A stretch of DNA of 64,000 nt from Millisia brevis NBRC 105863 (GCF_001552615.1 NZ_BCRN01000001.1:434001-498000); one strand, 5' to 3'. Positions 1-8,948 are shown, counted from the stretch's first letter. Notes: generated by a model not told the origin, from the letters alone. Numbers and translations are program-made.

Positions 1-1
1 C

Positions 2-247
2 GAGGCGGCGGCCGCGTTCGCGGTGTGGACCGACGGACTGGCCACGTTGCTCGTCGACGGCGGCATCCCCGCCGCCCGCGCCGCGGACCTGGCGACGACC
101 GTCCTGGCGTCCTGCGAGGGCGCGGTCGTGCTCTGCCGGGCGCGCCGCACGCTCGCCCCACTGGCCACCGTGGAAGCCTTCCTCGTCGACGCCGCCACCC
201 CACCGACATCCGAGAACGCCATTGATGAGGGCAATCCTCGCCAATAG
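2..247 (+). CDS. TetR-family regulator, C-terminal fragment
   Basis: The frame is open from base 2 to the TAG at 245-247, so this is the 3' end of a gene that begins before the window. The visible 81 residues contain an alpha-helical block with GLATLLVDGGIPAARA followed by EGAVVLCRARRTLAPL. This resembles the ligand-binding C-terminal domain of LmrA/YxaF-type TetR repressors, where an EGA..L.R..R helix is characteristic. The DNA-binding helix-turn-helix is outside the window, so the family call rests on the C-terminal half only. The downstream methyltransferase has its own promoter, so a regulatory link is not implied. Confidence 0.7.
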   Translation, partial: EAAAAFAVWTDGLATLLVDGGIPAARAADLATTVLASCEGAVVLCRARRTLAPLATVEAFLVDAATPPTSENAIDEGNPRQ

Positions 248-343
248 GTGAAACCTCTCGGGAATTACGTGAGAATCGTTCGGAATGTCCCTCGATATAC
301 GCGCAATTCGCCTATCGTGCAGCCCGATTCCGCAATTCCCGGC

Positions 344-349
344 TAGCCT
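344..349 (+). promoter_or_regulatory. -10 hexamer TAGCCT, leaderless-type
   Basis: TAGCCT ends 7 nt before the ATG at 357, so transcription should start at or within a base of the start codon. This decides the start of the methyltransferase gene. Confidence 0.5.
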
Positions 350-356
350 GGGGCCG

Positions 357-1217
357 ATGAGCAGGCGAAATGGGGGAAGCGTGACCACGCGCGAAGACGT
401 ATCCGAAGCCAACCGCAGCATCTTCGACGGCATTTCCGCGGTGTCCGACTACCACAAGGGATTTCGCAGCACCGGATTCCTCGATGCCGGTGAACGGGCC
501 GCATTGTTGTCGGTTGCCGACGCCGTCCGCGGGCAGCCCGCGCTCGACCTCGGGGTCGGCGCGGGACGCACGACCACGCTGCTGCGCCTGCTGACCGATC
601 ATTACGACGCCGCCGATTACGCGCCGCGCATGGTCGCCGAGTTCCACCACAATTTCCCGGAGCTGCCGGTCCGGGTCGCCGACGCCCGCGACCTCGGCGA
701 CTACCCCGACGACGTCTACGCATTGACCCTCTTCAGCAACAACGCGATCGACGCGGTCGGGCGCGCGGAGCGCCCGCGAGTGCTGCGGGAGTTGGCGCGG
801 GTCACCCGGCCGGGCGGCTACCTCATCTTCAGCACCCTGCATCGCGGCGGGCCGTCCTACGCCGAACGCCCCCTGCAGCTGCGCCGCCCGACGCGGCGGT
901 TCTCGCTGCGGCAGATCGTGATCGACAACATGCGCCTGCTCGCCCGACCGGGCCGAGCGCTGCGGGCGATCCGTTCCTGGCGCGCCAACCGCGCCCGCAT
1001 CGACGACCACGGCAGCTGGGCGGTCGGACCGCTCGCCGCCCACGAGTTCGGCCTGATCGTGCACTTCACCACCTACGAGGATCTGATCGACCTGCTGCAC
1101 TCGACCGGTCTGTCCGACGTCGTCGTCTTCGACGAATCCGGCCTGCCGATCGCCGCGGACGCCGACGCCGCCGGGGCGGACAGCTTCACCGTCGTCGCCC
1201 GGGTCCCGGCCGCCTGA
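357..1217 (+). CDS. class I SAM-dependent methyltransferase
   Basis: This 286-residue protein has the SAM-binding motif I (ALDLGVGAGR, residues 62-71), an acidic residue at the end of strand 2, and a later post-motif block (TRPGGYLIFSTL) typical of Methyltransf_11/25 Rossmann-fold enzymes. The substrate cannot be read from the sequence. The C-terminal half is Arg-rich and less typical. I place the start at ATG 357 because a TAGCCT -10 lies 7 nt upstream. GTG 381 is the alternative, preceded by a GGGGGAAG that sits too close to act as a good ribosome site, and ATG 285 would add a poorly coding extension. It stands alone, with no operon partner on either side. Confidence 0.8.
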   Translation: MSRRNGGSVTTREDVSEANRSIFDGISAVSDYHKGFRSTGFLDAGERAALLSVADAVRGQPALDLGVGAGRTTTLLRLLTDHYDAADYAPRMVAEFHHNFPELPVRVADARDLGDYPDDVYALTLFSNNAIDAVGRAERPRVLRELARVTRPGGYLIFSTLHRGGPSYAERPLQLRRPTRRFSLRQIVIDNMRLLARPGRALRAIRSWRANRARIDDHGSWAVGPLAAHEFGLIVHFTTYEDLIDLLHSTGLSDVVVFDESGLPIAADADAAGADSFTVVARVPAA

Positions 1218-1303
1218 TCGGCCGACCGGATCCACGGCGCACCGCGCATATCGATCGGCGCCGGCAACCCCCGGAAACGGTTGGCATCTGTCACCCTCTA
1301 CCC

Positions 1304-2782
1304 ATGAGTGAGCCGTCCACCGGCGCGTCCGCACGCACGAGCCGCATCGAGACCACCGGCATCGAGGTGGTCGCACCCGAGGAACGCACCGCCAAGCCGC
1401 GGGATCTGTTCTGGCCGTGGTTCGCCGCGAATATCTCGGTCTTCGGGATCAGCTACGCGTCGTTCATCTACGGCTTCGGGATCAGCTTCGGTCAGGCGCT
1501 GGTCGTGACGGTGATCGGCGTAACGCTGAGCTTCCTGGCCTGCGGGATCGTCGCGCTCGCCGGCAAGCGCGGATCGGCGCCGACGATGATCCTGTCGCGG
1601 GCGCCGTTCGGCGTCGCCGGGCAGAAGGTTCCCGGCGTCTTCTCCTACCTGATCTCGATGGGTTGGGAGACGTTCCTGGCGATCATGGCGGTGCTCGCGA
1701 CGGCCACGATCGTCGAACGGCTCGGCGGGGGCGGCGGCACCGGCACGAAGCTGATCGCGATGCTGGTGGTCGCGGCGCTGATCGTGAGCGCCTCGGTCGC
1801 CGGCTACCACCTGATCATGCGGCTGCAGTCGGTGCTGACCTGGCTGACCGGCGGCATCACGCTGCTGTACATCCTGTTGACCTTCTCCGAGATCGACTTC
1901 GGCGCGGTCGGGCAGATGCCGAGCGGCTCGACCCAGTCGCTGATCGGCGCCCTGGTGATGGTGATGACCGGCTTCGGCCTCGGCTGGGTCAACATCGCCG
2001 CCGACTGGTCGCGCTACCAGCGCCGGGACGCCTCCGGCCGCGCGATCGTGTTCTGGAATACCTTCGGCGGCGCGGTCGCCCCGACGCTGCTGGTGGTCTA
2101 CGGCCTCGCGTTGATCGCCACCCGACCGGACCTGATGGACGGGATCGCCAACGATCCGATCGGCACCCTCGCGGCCCTGCTGCCCACCTGGTTCCTGGTG
2201 CCGTTCCTGATCGCCGCGGTGCTGGCTCTGGTAAGCGGCGCGGTGCTGGGCATCTACTCCTCCGGGCTGACCCTGCTGAGCCTCGGACTGAAGGTGCGCC
2301 GGCCGGTCGCCGCGGGCATCGACGGCACGATCCTGACCCTCGGCGCGATCTGGGTGGTCTTCTTCGCCGAGAACTTCCTCGGGCCGTTCCAGTCGTTCCT
2401 GATCACCCTCGGCGTCCCGATCGCCGCCTGGGCCGGGATCATGATGGCCGACATCGTGCTGCGCCGCCGCGACTACGACGATGACGCCCTGTTCGACCCG
2501 ACCGGACGGTACGGGGCGTGGAACTGGTCGTCGATCGCGCTGCTGCTGGTGGCCTCGGTGGTCGGCTGGGGGCTGGTGATCAACAACTTTGCCGAGGACG
2601 CCTCGTGGAACAACTGGCAGGGCTATCTGCTGGGTCCGCTGGGCCTGGGCGGCCGGGACGGCGCCTGGGCGTGGGCCAACCTCGGAGTGCTCTTTGCACT
2701 GGTCATCGGCTTCGTCGGCTACCTGATCCTCGGTCGCGCGGCGGTCCGGCGGCAGGAGGCCGATCAACTGCTCACTCGGTGA
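1304..2782 (+). CDS. NCS1-family nucleobase permease (CodB-like)
   Basis: The protein has 492 residues with about 12 hydrophobic segments. A conserved first helix region (FWPWFAANISVFGISY) and an internal block (GFGLGWVNIAADWSRYQRR) match the Nucleobase:Cation Symporter-1 family, whose members import cytosine, purines, hydantoins or thiamine with Na+ or H+. The length is normal for the family. It should sit in the cytoplasmic membrane. The immediate neighbours are not nucleobase enzymes, so the substrate is open. Two other NCS1 genes lie in this window (16190-17734 and 28579-30012). The start is the ATG at 1304; a weak -10-like CACCCT lies 6 nt upstream. Confidence 0.88.
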   Translation: MSEPSTGASARTSRIETTGIEVVAPEERTAKPRDLFWPWFAANISVFGISYASFIYGFGISFGQALVVTVIGVTLSFLACGIVALAGKRGSAPTMILSRAPFGVAGQKVPGVFSYLISMGWETFLAIMAVLATATIVERLGGGGGTGTKLIAMLVVAALIVSASVAGYHLIMRLQSVLTWLTGGITLLYILLTFSEIDFGAVGQMPSGSTQSLIGALVMVMTGFGLGWVNIAADWSRYQRRDASGRAIVFWNTFGGAVAPTLLVVYGLALIATRPDLMDGIANDPIGTLAALLPTWFLVPFLIAAVLALVSGAVLGIYSSGLTLLSLGLKVRRPVAAGIDGTILTLGAIWVVFFAENFLGPFQSFLITLGVPIAAWAGIMMADIVLRRRDYDDDALFDPTGRYGAWNWSSIALLLVASVVGWGLVINNFAEDASWNNWQGYLLGPLGLGGRDGAWAWANLGVLFALVIGFVGYLILGRAAVRRQEADQLLTR

Positions 2783-2797
2783 GGGCGGTCACCGCCC
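2783..2797 (+). terminator. possible short hairpin after NCS1 gene
   Basis: GGGCGGT and ACCGCCC form an inverted repeat directly after the stop codon. There is no T-tract, so it is a weak candidate terminator. Confidence 0.3.
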
Positions 2798-2856
2798 GGT
2801 CGGACAGGTCGCCCTACCGACGTACGGTTCGGTGGTCCGGGCATCGCAAACCCGGT

Positions 2857-2862
2857 TAGCAT
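2857..2862 (+). promoter_or_regulatory. -10 hexamer TAGCAT, leaderless-type
   Basis: TAGCAT is followed by a 6-nt spacer and then the ATG at 2869, with no ribosome-binding site, which points to leaderless transcription of the serine hydrolase gene. Confidence 0.6.
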
Positions 2863-2868
2863 GCCTAA

Positions 2869-4191
2869 ATGTCCGAACCCTCGAGCGAACAGAATTTCCC
2901 GGCGGTAGACCATCCCACCGCCACGGCGACGGGCCACCAGTCGGTCGATCTGGCGAGTCTCGCCACTTCACTGGCCGCCGATCCCACGACGGACTGGGCC
3001 CGCGTCGAAACCTGGAGCGCATTCATCCCGCCGCAGGCCAGATCACTGATCACCCTGGTCAACTGGCAAGAGGCCCCGTACCAGCAATGGGCCTTTCAGC
3101 ACATGCGTGAACTCATGCCGTCGCATCTGATCGAGGCCGCGGCCGATCCGTCCCCGCTGTTGGCAGGCTCCGTGGATATCAACGGCGTCGCCGTCGAGGG
3201 CAGCAAGTGGAACACCGTCGGCGAGACCCTCGCCGGTACGGATACGGATGGTTTCCTGATCCTGCGTGGCGACCGCGTCATCAGCGAGCAGTACTTCGGT
3301 TCGATGAACTCCCGCACCCGGCATCTGGTGATGTCGGTCACCAAGTCGATCGTGTCCTGCGTGGCAGCGACCCTCGTCGCCGAGGGCAGGCTGGATCCGG
3401 CGGCACCGGTGGAGCGGTACGTCCCGGAGCTGGCGAATACCGGCTACGCGGGGGCACGGGTGCGCGACGTGCTCGACATGCGCACCGGGGTCAAGTTCAG
3501 CGAGGCGTACCTCGACCCGGATGCCGAGGTCCGCATCATGGAACGGTCGATGGGGTGGGCTCCGCGCAAGGAGGACGACCCGCTGGGTATGTACCCGTAC
3601 ATCCTGACCATCAAGTCCGAGGGTCGGCACAACGACGTCTTCACCTACCGCAGCATCGACACCGACACCCTCGGTTGGATCTGCGAACGGGCCGCGGATC
3701 AGCGGATGGCCGACATGATCAGCGCGCGGATCTGGCAGCCGATCGGCGCCCAGAACGACGCGGAGATCACCGCCGACCCGCTCGGCGTCGCCATCCACGA
3801 CGGCGGCCTGTCGTGCACCCTGCGCGATATGGCCCGGTTCGGCCGCCTGCTGCGCGATCGAGGCCGTGTCGGCGACCACCAGGTCATCTCCGCGTCCTGG
3901 ATCGACGACGCCTACGACCGTCCGGACGACGTCCGCGACGCCTTCGCCCGCTCGGACAACGAGCCGTACCTGACCGGCGGCTGGTACCGCAACAAGTTCT
4001 GGTTCATCCCCGGTGACAATGGCCCGATCCTGCTGTGTCTGGGTATCCACGGACAGATGATCTTCGTCGACCGGGCGCACAACCTGGTCGGCGTGAAGCA
4101 GTCCTCCTGGCCCACCCCGCAGGACCCGGCGAAACTGGCCGGCACGATCAGCGCGTTCAAGGCGATAGGCCGCCACCTGTCGGCCTCCTGA
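2869..4191 (+). CDS. serine hydrolase, class C beta-lactamase fold (NylB-like)
   Basis: The 440-residue protein has the SxxK motif SVTK (Ser156-Lys159) and a Tyr-x-x motif at Tyr260 in a TYRSIDTDTLGW context. This is the arrangement of the 6-aminohexanoate-dimer hydrolase (NylB) branch of the penicillin-binding/class C beta-lactamase superfamily. Near the C-terminus a GIHGQ block occupies the place of the KTG motif, also usual in this branch. No signal peptide is visible, so the enzyme is probably cytoplasmic. Such enzymes cleave amides or esters of small molecules; the substrate is unknown. A paralog with the same motif order lies at 6079-7224, and an ATP-grasp ligase lies between them. The gene converges on the ATP-grasp gene across a strong hairpin. 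Confidence 0.85.
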   Translation: MSEPSSEQNFPAVDHPTATATGHQSVDLASLATSLAADPTTDWARVETWSAFIPPQARSLITLVNWQEAPYQQWAFQHMRELMPSHLIEAAADPSPLLAGSVDINGVAVEGSKWNTVGETLAGTDTDGFLILRGDRVISEQYFGSMNSRTRHLVMSVTKSIVSCVAATLVAEGRLDPAAPVERYVPELANTGYAGARVRDVLDMRTGVKFSEAYLDPDAEVRIMERSMGWAPRKEDDPLGMYPYILTIKSEGRHNDVFTYRSIDTDTLGWICERAADQRMADMISARIWQPIGAQNDAEITADPLGVAIHDGGLSCTLRDMARFGRLLRDRGRVGDHQVISASWIDDAYDRPDDVRDAFARSDNEPYLTGGWYRNKFWFIPGDNGPILLCLGIHGQMIFVDRAHNLVGVKQSSWPTPQDPAKLAGTISAFKAIGRHLSAS

Positions 4192-4215
4192 CACCGCCGG
4201 CACCTGTCGGCCTCC
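4174..4215 (+). repeat. 15-bp direct repeat around the stop codon
   Basis: CACCTGTCGGCCTCC occurs at 4174-4188, inside the last codons of the serine hydrolase gene, and again at 4201-4215 just past its stop. It looks like a small local duplication. Confidence 0.7.
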
Positions 4216-4233
4216 CGACGGGCCGCCCCGCAC

Positions 4234-4271
4234 GAGAAAGGGCCCGCTCCACGACGGAGCGGGCCCTTCTC
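4234..4271. terminator. bidirectional hairpin between convergent genes
   Basis: GAGAAAGGGCCCGCTCC (4234-4250) pairs with GGAGCGGGCCCTTCTC (4256-4271) around a 5-nt loop, with one bulged A. It lies between the stop codons of the serine hydrolase (+) and the ATP-grasp gene (-) and can serve both. Confidence 0.75.
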
Positions 4272-4281
4272 GGTGTTCGAC

Positions 4282-5829
4282 CTACTTGAGGTAGGTCAGC
4301 GGGTGGACCAGGCCCTCGGTGGGCGTGGTGGGTACCTCGGCGACGTAGGCGTCGTGAATACCGGTGATGAACTCGCGGCACTTGTCGGTGAGCTCTTTGT
4401 CCTCGGTCTGCATCCGCGCCTTGGCGACCAGGATGCCCAGGTCCGCGCCGCGGAAGAGATAGTCGCCCTCGCCGTAGACGCGCAGGAAGAACGCCTCGTC
4501 CGAGTCGGACAGATCGTGCCAGTCGAGGGTATTGCGCTGGTACTCGAGCAACCCCTCGCCGTTGAGCCGGTAGATGCCGGTCTTCGGGGCCTCCTCGATG
4601 AACCGGATGCGCCGATCCGACGTCTTCATGATCAGCTGGCTCCAGACGTCGATCGCCGCGAGCTCGAGCCAGCGCTCGTTGACCTCGTCGACATCGATGT
4701 GATAGTCGACGCCGAGGAATTCGAGCAGGTGAAACAGGAACAGCGGGATGTCGGCGTAGGCGCCGGCGGTGACGTTGGTCATCGACGAGGCGCCGGAGAT
4801 CCGCGGATTCAGCTCGCCGAGGTAGACCTCGTCGGTGTCGGTGTCGACCAGCACGTCGATCTCGAAGAAGCCGATATAGCCCTCCTCACGCAACCGGTCA
4901 CCGAGGCGGCGGACGTGGCCGACCGCGCGGGTCCGCTGCTCCGGGGTGAGCGCCTCCGGGTACAGATCGTTGCCGCACCACCCGCCGCGGTACGGGGTCA
5001 GCTCCTTGTAGCCGGTGAGATCGGTCATGAACGGGCCGACGATCGTGCCGTGCCGGGTGTTGACCGCCTCGACCGCGACGGCGCGGTTGTTGATCCGCTT
5101 CATCACCTTGACCTGCTCGCCGACCACATCGGCCGAGCAGGCGTTCCAGTCCTCGCGGGAGGCGACGAAGTAGGTCGTCTTGCCCGAGTCGCCGTACGCG
5201 GTCTGCAGCACCATGTCGGTGCCGAGCCCGGCCGCCTCGGCCTGCTTGGTCAGATCCTGCCAGTCCTCCACCGTCGTAAGGATGTTCGGAACGCTGGGGG
5301 CGCCGGCCTCGTTACCCAACCGGGTGGTGGTGATCTTGGAGTCGAGATGGTTGCGCAGCGCGTAGCTGGGCAGGATCAGGTCGTAACCCGCTTCCTCGCA
5401 GATACGTTCGGTCTCCTCGTCGAAGAAGACCATCGCGACCTTGGGGCGGTCACCGGTGGTCCGCACCTGCGCGGCGATATGCGCGCGCACCGCCGGATGC
5501 TGGAGCAGGTAGTTGTTGATGTCCTCGCCGGAGCCGAAATCGGGATGCTCGATCTCCGGCGGCGAGTAGACCCGCGGGTGGTAGCCGTCCCAGGAATCGT
5601 AGTAGCTGATGTACGAGAAGTTGCGGACCCAGCGATCGAGGCCCAGCAGGTTGAACGCGGTCGGTCCCACGAAGAAGATCGGTGTTTCGTTGGTGCGGAA
5701 GAATGTTCGCACTTCGGACATATTCTTCAGCGTGCGCCGGGCCGGGGCCGTACCGCTCTCGGCGGGCGCCGCGGGCTCGGTATTCGTGGTCGCCGCGGGC
5801 TCGGCTGCGGTCGAGTCATCTGCGGGCAT
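4282..5829 (-). CDS. ATP-grasp domain ligase (biotin-carboxylase-like)
   Basis: This 515-residue protein starts with about 35 Ala/Pro/Thr-rich residues. A pre-ATP-grasp region (IFFVGPTAFNLLGLDRWVRN, 51-70) follows, and then an ATP-grasp domain with the metal-binding signature ELNPRISG (339-346, Glu339 and Asn341) preceded by the acidic strand EIDVLVD. ATP-grasp enzymes activate a carboxylate as acyl-phosphate and join it to an amine or thiol. No biotin-carrier or carboxyltransferase domain is present, so the frequent label biotin carboxylase says little about the reaction. The start is ATG 5829 because GAGGAG lies about 8 nt upstream; the frame extends further 5' but without a ribosome site. 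It follows the second serine hydrolase on the same strand with a 250-bp gap. A ligase flanked by two amide hydrolases suggests formation and turnover of one amide; this is inference. Confidence 0.75.
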   Translation of the reverse strand: MPADDSTAAEPAATTNTEPAAPAESGTAPARRTLKNMSEVRTFFRTNETPIFFVGPTAFNLLGLDRWVRNFSYISYYDSWDGYHPRVYSPPEIEHPDFGSGEDINNYLLQHPAVRAHIAAQVRTTGDRPKVAMVFFDEETERICEEAGYDLILPSYALRNHLDSKITTTRLGNEAGAPSVPNILTTVEDWQDLTKQAEAAGLGTDMVLQTAYGDSGKTTYFVASREDWNACSADVVGEQVKVMKRINNRAVAVEAVNTRHGTIVGPFMTDLTGYKELTPYRGGWCGNDLYPEALTPEQRTRAVGHVRRLGDRLREEGYIGFFEIDVLVDTDTDEVYLGELNPRISGASSMTNVTAGAYADIPLFLFHLLEFLGVDYHIDVDEVNERWLELAAIDVWSQLIMKTSDRRIRFIEEAPKTGIYRLNGEGLLEYQRNTLDWHDLSDSDEAFFLRVYGEGDYLFRGADLGILVAKARMQTEDKELTDKCREFITGIHDAYVAEVPTTPTEGLVHPLTYLK

Positions 5830-6078
5830 CGGCTCACTCCTCGGCGGGGACGGACGGTCGGTGACGGTGGGCTCCGGAGCATCCGGTCGCGTCGAGCGAG
5901 ATCCTCGGGCGAGCCGGCGAACGCTCAGTACGCCACCTCGCCCCCATCGAAGCAACGGAGTCAGCCTCGGAAAATCCACCATCCCCCGATCGTTCCACAA
6001 GCGCGACCGGCAGGCTTGTCTATCCTGCGACGCCTACCCGGACGGAGGGCTCCCCGAGCGGCATAGCCACGCGCTCGC

Positions 6079-7224
6079 TCAGCGGTGAAAGGACACGTCG
6101 GGCCGCTCGTCCCGATCCAAGGCATCGCGCACCGCGTCCAGGCAGGCCATCCCGTCGGTGAACAACATGCCGTCGCGTGGTTGCGGCCAACTCGACAGCT
6201 TGACCACCACCATCCGATTGGGACCGTCGACCGCGATCATCTGTCCGTATACGCCGAGGCACAGCAACTCCCGCCGCCCCTGCTCCAGAACCCAGAATTG
6301 GTTGCGGTACATGCCATTCAGCGCGGTGGGGGTATCCGGGCCGAGCTCGGTGGTCAACCGCGCCCGAAACGCGTCGACCGAGTCGCCCTGCCCGATGAAG
6401 GTGTCCCGCAGGAAGATCGACGGAACCACCTGCACGTCGTCGACGGCGCCGCCGTCGAGCAGCATCCACCCGAAGCGCAGCACGTCGCGCGGCACCAGCG
6501 CCAGACCGCCGGCGGCCAGCACGTGGTCGTAGTCGTCGGTGCTGATCACCCCATCGGTCTCGGCGCCGATCGGGCCGAGGATGCGTCCGCCGATCAACGT
6601 ATCCAACCTCTCGCCGGCGACGACCTCGACGATCCAGCCGAGGACCTCGGTGTCGGCGGACCGGTAGGCGAACGGACCGTGGTGGCGGGCCCGGCGGGCG
6701 ACGGTCGCGAGGTAGGCGCGGATACCGCCGGCGCCGAGCGGGGTCGGCGGGGCGTCGCCGTGGTAGATCCACCATCCCGCGCGCCGGCCGAGTTCGGCCA
6801 GTTCGCTGTCGTCGACGTCGTATTCCTCGCGGTAGTCCCCGCCGGTGCGCATATCGAGCAGATCGCGCACGGTGGCGTTCGCGTAGCCGCCGACGGCCAG
6901 GCCGGAGACGTAGTCGGTGACCGGACGATCTGGTTCCAGTTCACCGGCGTCGATGAGAATTCCTGCGAGACAACCGATCACGGACTTGGTGACCGACTGC
7001 AGCAGGTGCGGCGTCGTCTCGGCCTCGGGATAGGCGTAGTACTCGCAGACGAGCTCACCGTCGGCCAGCACCAGAAACGCCTCGGTATGGCTGCGGATCA
7101 ACACGTCGAGCAGCGGCGTCTCGCCACCGCGCGGATCCGCGACCGGTGCGGCCAACAGATCGACGGGTCGAGCCGGAATCTCGCGGACCGGACCGTTGCC
7201 ACGCGGAACGACTCGGGTCTGCAC
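6079..7224 (-). CDS. serine hydrolase, class C beta-lactamase fold (paralog)
   Basis: The protein has 381 residues with SVTK (Ser77-Lys80) and Tyr187 in FAYRSADTEVLGW. A GVYGQ block replaces KTG near the C-terminus, matching residue for residue the layout of the hydrolase at 2869-4191, which is longer at the N-terminus by about 80 residues. No secretion signal is visible. The start is GTG 7224, set by an excellent ribosome site GGAGGAGGT 8 nt upstream. It lies upstream of and co-directional with the ATP-grasp gene. It probably acts on a small amide or ester; the substrate is unknown. Confidence 0.85.
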   Translation of the reverse strand: MQTRVVPRGNGPVREIPARPVDLLAAPVADPRGGETPLLDVLIRSHTEAFLVLADGELVCEYYAYPEAETTPHLLQSVTKSVIGCLAGILIDAGELEPDRPVTDYVSGLAVGGYANATVRDLLDMRTGGDYREEYDVDDSELAELGRRAGWWIYHGDAPPTPLGAGGIRAYLATVARRARHHGPFAYRSADTEVLGWIVEVVAGERLDTLIGGRILGPIGAETDGVISTDDYDHVLAAGGLALVPRDVLRFGWMLLDGGAVDDVQVVPSIFLRDTFIGQGDSVDAFRARLTTELGPDTPTALNGMYRNQFWVLEQGRRELLCLGVYGQMIAVDGPNRMVVVKLSSWPQPRDGMLFTDGMACLDAVRDALDRDERPDVSFHR

Positions 7225-7292
7225 CGCTTACCTCCTCCATCGACGAACTCCCCCCGAGCCGGCCGCACATCGGGCGCGTACCGGCGGGCGGT

Positions 7293-7817
7293 CTACTCGT
7301 CGATGTCGAGGTCTCGATCCAGGTCGAGGTCGACGTCGGATTCGCCGATGATGTGGACGGCGGCTTCCTCCGCGGAGGCTCCCGCACCGTCGACGCCGAC
7401 GTCCTCGGCCCAGGCATCGGCGTCGGTGTCCTCGCCGGAACCCTCGTCCTCGGCAACGAGGCGACCGGCGCGCGCGAAGCCGACCTGTCCGTCGCCCTCC
7501 CAGTCGTCCTCGGCGGGAATCGCGTCGGGGTCGTCCCCGCCGAGCAACTCCTGCTCGCCGGATTCGTTGTCGGGTGCGCCGTAGGCGGAGGCAGGATCGG
7601 GGACCTCCTGCTCGATCCGCTCGTCGATCGTGTCGTGGGTCGCGTCGTCCCAGCGCCCGTTCTTCAACGCCGAGGGCTCGCGGTCCGGCGGCGAGTAGCC
7701 GCGGTCGAGGACGTCGGCCACCTCGTCGTCGATCAGCGAGTCCTCCGGCTGCAGCTGATCCGCGCTGTCCTCGAGGTAGGTACCCTCCGGGTCTCCGTAA
7801 TCCGATCGATCCGACAT
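7293..7817 (-). CDS. DUF5709 acidic protein
   Basis: A soluble 174-residue protein, extremely rich in Asp and Glu, with the block LQPEDSLIDDEVADVLDRGYSPPDREP near the N-terminus that marks the actinobacterial DUF5709 family. The tail is a run of alternating Asp and hydrophobic residues (DVDLDLDRDLDIDE). Most of the chain looks disordered. The function is unknown. The start ATG 7817 is preceded by a TACGAT -10 at leaderless distance. It is a single gene, 68 bp upstream of the serine hydrolase on the same strand. Confidence 0.75.
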   Translation of the reverse strand: MSDRSDYGDPEGTYLEDSADQLQPEDSLIDDEVADVLDRGYSPPDREPSALKNGRWDDATHDTIDERIEQEVPDPASAYGAPDNESGEQELLGGDDPDAIPAEDDWEGDGQVGFARAGRLVAEDEGSGEDTDADAWAEDVGVDGAGASAEEAAVHIIGESDVDLDLDRDLDIDE

Positions 7818-7823
7818 GGACCC

Positions 7824-7829
7824 ATCGTA
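7824..7829 (-). promoter_or_regulatory. -10 hexamer TACGAT, leaderless-type
   Basis: TACGAT on the minus strand, 6-nt spacer, then the ATG at 7817 of the DUF5709 gene. Confidence 0.55.
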
Positions 7830-7910
7830 TGCCCGTGGTGGCTTTGTCCCGAACCCCCCGTCCGGGCGTCGTGGCGGTGTCGGTCGGGCAGCTCGGCGGG
7901 GTCGGTCGAG

Positions 7911-8942
7911 TTATCGATCGAGTACCTCGAGCAGGCGATCGATGTCCGCGTCGGTGGTGTAGAGGTGCGGGGCGACGCGGGTGGCGCCCGCCCGGCCGGC
8001 GACCCGGATTCCCGCCTCCCGCAGCTCGCCGACCAGGTCGCGCCCGTGGGCGGGTATCGACACGATCGGCGACGGGCGGTCGGGCATCCCCAGGTGCTCG
8101 CGTACCCGGCCGGCCAGATCGATCACCTGCTTCTCGATCGCGGGCCGATCCTGTTCGAGCAGCCAGGTCATCGAGATCGCGGCCCCGGCCACCGCGAACC
8201 AGGTGGCGGAGGCGTCGAAGCGACGCGCCCGGTCGGACAGGTGCATCGGTAGCCCGTAGACGCTGCGCCAGGGTTCGACCGCGGCGGTCCAGTTGGCGGC
8301 GTGCGGGGTCATCCGATCGGCGAGGCGCTCCGACAGGGCGATCCAGCTGGTGCCGCGCGGGGCGAGCAGCCACTTGTAGCTCGCCCCGACCACGGCGTCC
8401 GCCCACCCGAGATCGAGCATCATCCAGCCGGCGGCCTGGGTGACGTCGAGGACGATCAGCGCGTCGCCCGCGTGGGCGCGCAGGGTGTCCAGATCGAGCA
8501 CGGCCCCGTCCGCCGACTGGACGACCGCGGCGGCGACGACGTCGAATTCGCCGGCGCGGGACTCGAGCTCGCCGGGGGCGAGTTCGGTCAGCGTGATCGA
8601 TCGGCCCTGTTGGGCGGCAAAGGGATAGGTCACCGAGGTGAACTCGCCGGGCAGCACCGCGACCCGCGACCCATCGGGGATCGCCGCGGCGACCAGTCCG
8701 AGGCAGGTCGAGACCGTGCCGAGCATCGCGACCCGATCGGCCGCAGCGCCGACGAACCGTCCGTAGGCGGCGCGGGCGGTCGCGGTCGCCGCGTCGAATT
8801 CGTCGGGGAACATCCGGCCGGAGGCCCAGCGCTCGACCGTGTCGCGGACCACCGCCGCCGCGGAGCCCGGTGGGATGCCGGTCGAGGCGGTGTCGAGGAA
8901 TCCTTCGCAGCCGTCGAACGTCTCGCCTCGGATCGCGCGCAT
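7911..8942 (-). CDS. class V aminotransferase (PLP-dependent)
   Basis: This 343-residue protein has the class V fold-type I signature. Asp166-xx-Gln169 (DVTQAAG) contacts the pyridine ring, and Lys190 in GASYKWLLAPRG should form the Schiff base with PLP. The family includes cysteine desulfurases, isopenicillin-N epimerases and kynureninase-like enzymes. No desulfurase catalytic-Cys loop is evident, so a general aminotransferase or epimerase role is more likely than Fe-S assembly. The start at ATG 8942 follows a TAGAAT -10 at leaderless distance. It runs co-directionally after the APH-type kinase gene, 20 bp away, but appears to have its own promoter. Confidence 0.85.
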   Translation of the reverse strand: MRAIRGETFDGCEGFLDTASTGIPPGSAAAVVRDTVERWASGRMFPDEFDAATATARAAYGRFVGAAADRVAMLGTVSTCLGLVAAAIPDGSRVAVLPGEFTSVTYPFAAQQGRSITLTELAPGELESRAGEFDVVAAAVVQSADGAVLDLDTLRAHAGDALIVLDVTQAAGWMMLDLGWADAVVGASYKWLLAPRGTSWIALSERLADRMTPHAANWTAAVEPWRSVYGLPMHLSDRARRFDASATWFAVAGAAISMTWLLEQDRPAIEKQVIDLAGRVREHLGMPDRPSPIVSIPAHGRDLVGELREAGIRVAGRAGATRVAPHLYTTDADIDRLLEVLDR

Positions 8943-8948
8943 CGCCCG

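Noticed and set aside
1298-2767. Long minus-strand frame opposite the NCS1 permease, His/Gln/Arg-rich
   Set aside because: The composition is that of an antisense shadow of a membrane protein gene; the plus-strand product is a clear permease.
4282-5829. Biotin carboxylase of an acyl-CoA carboxylase
   Set aside because: No biotin-carrier domain or carboxyltransferase is present or adjacent; only a general ATP-grasp ligase can be supported.
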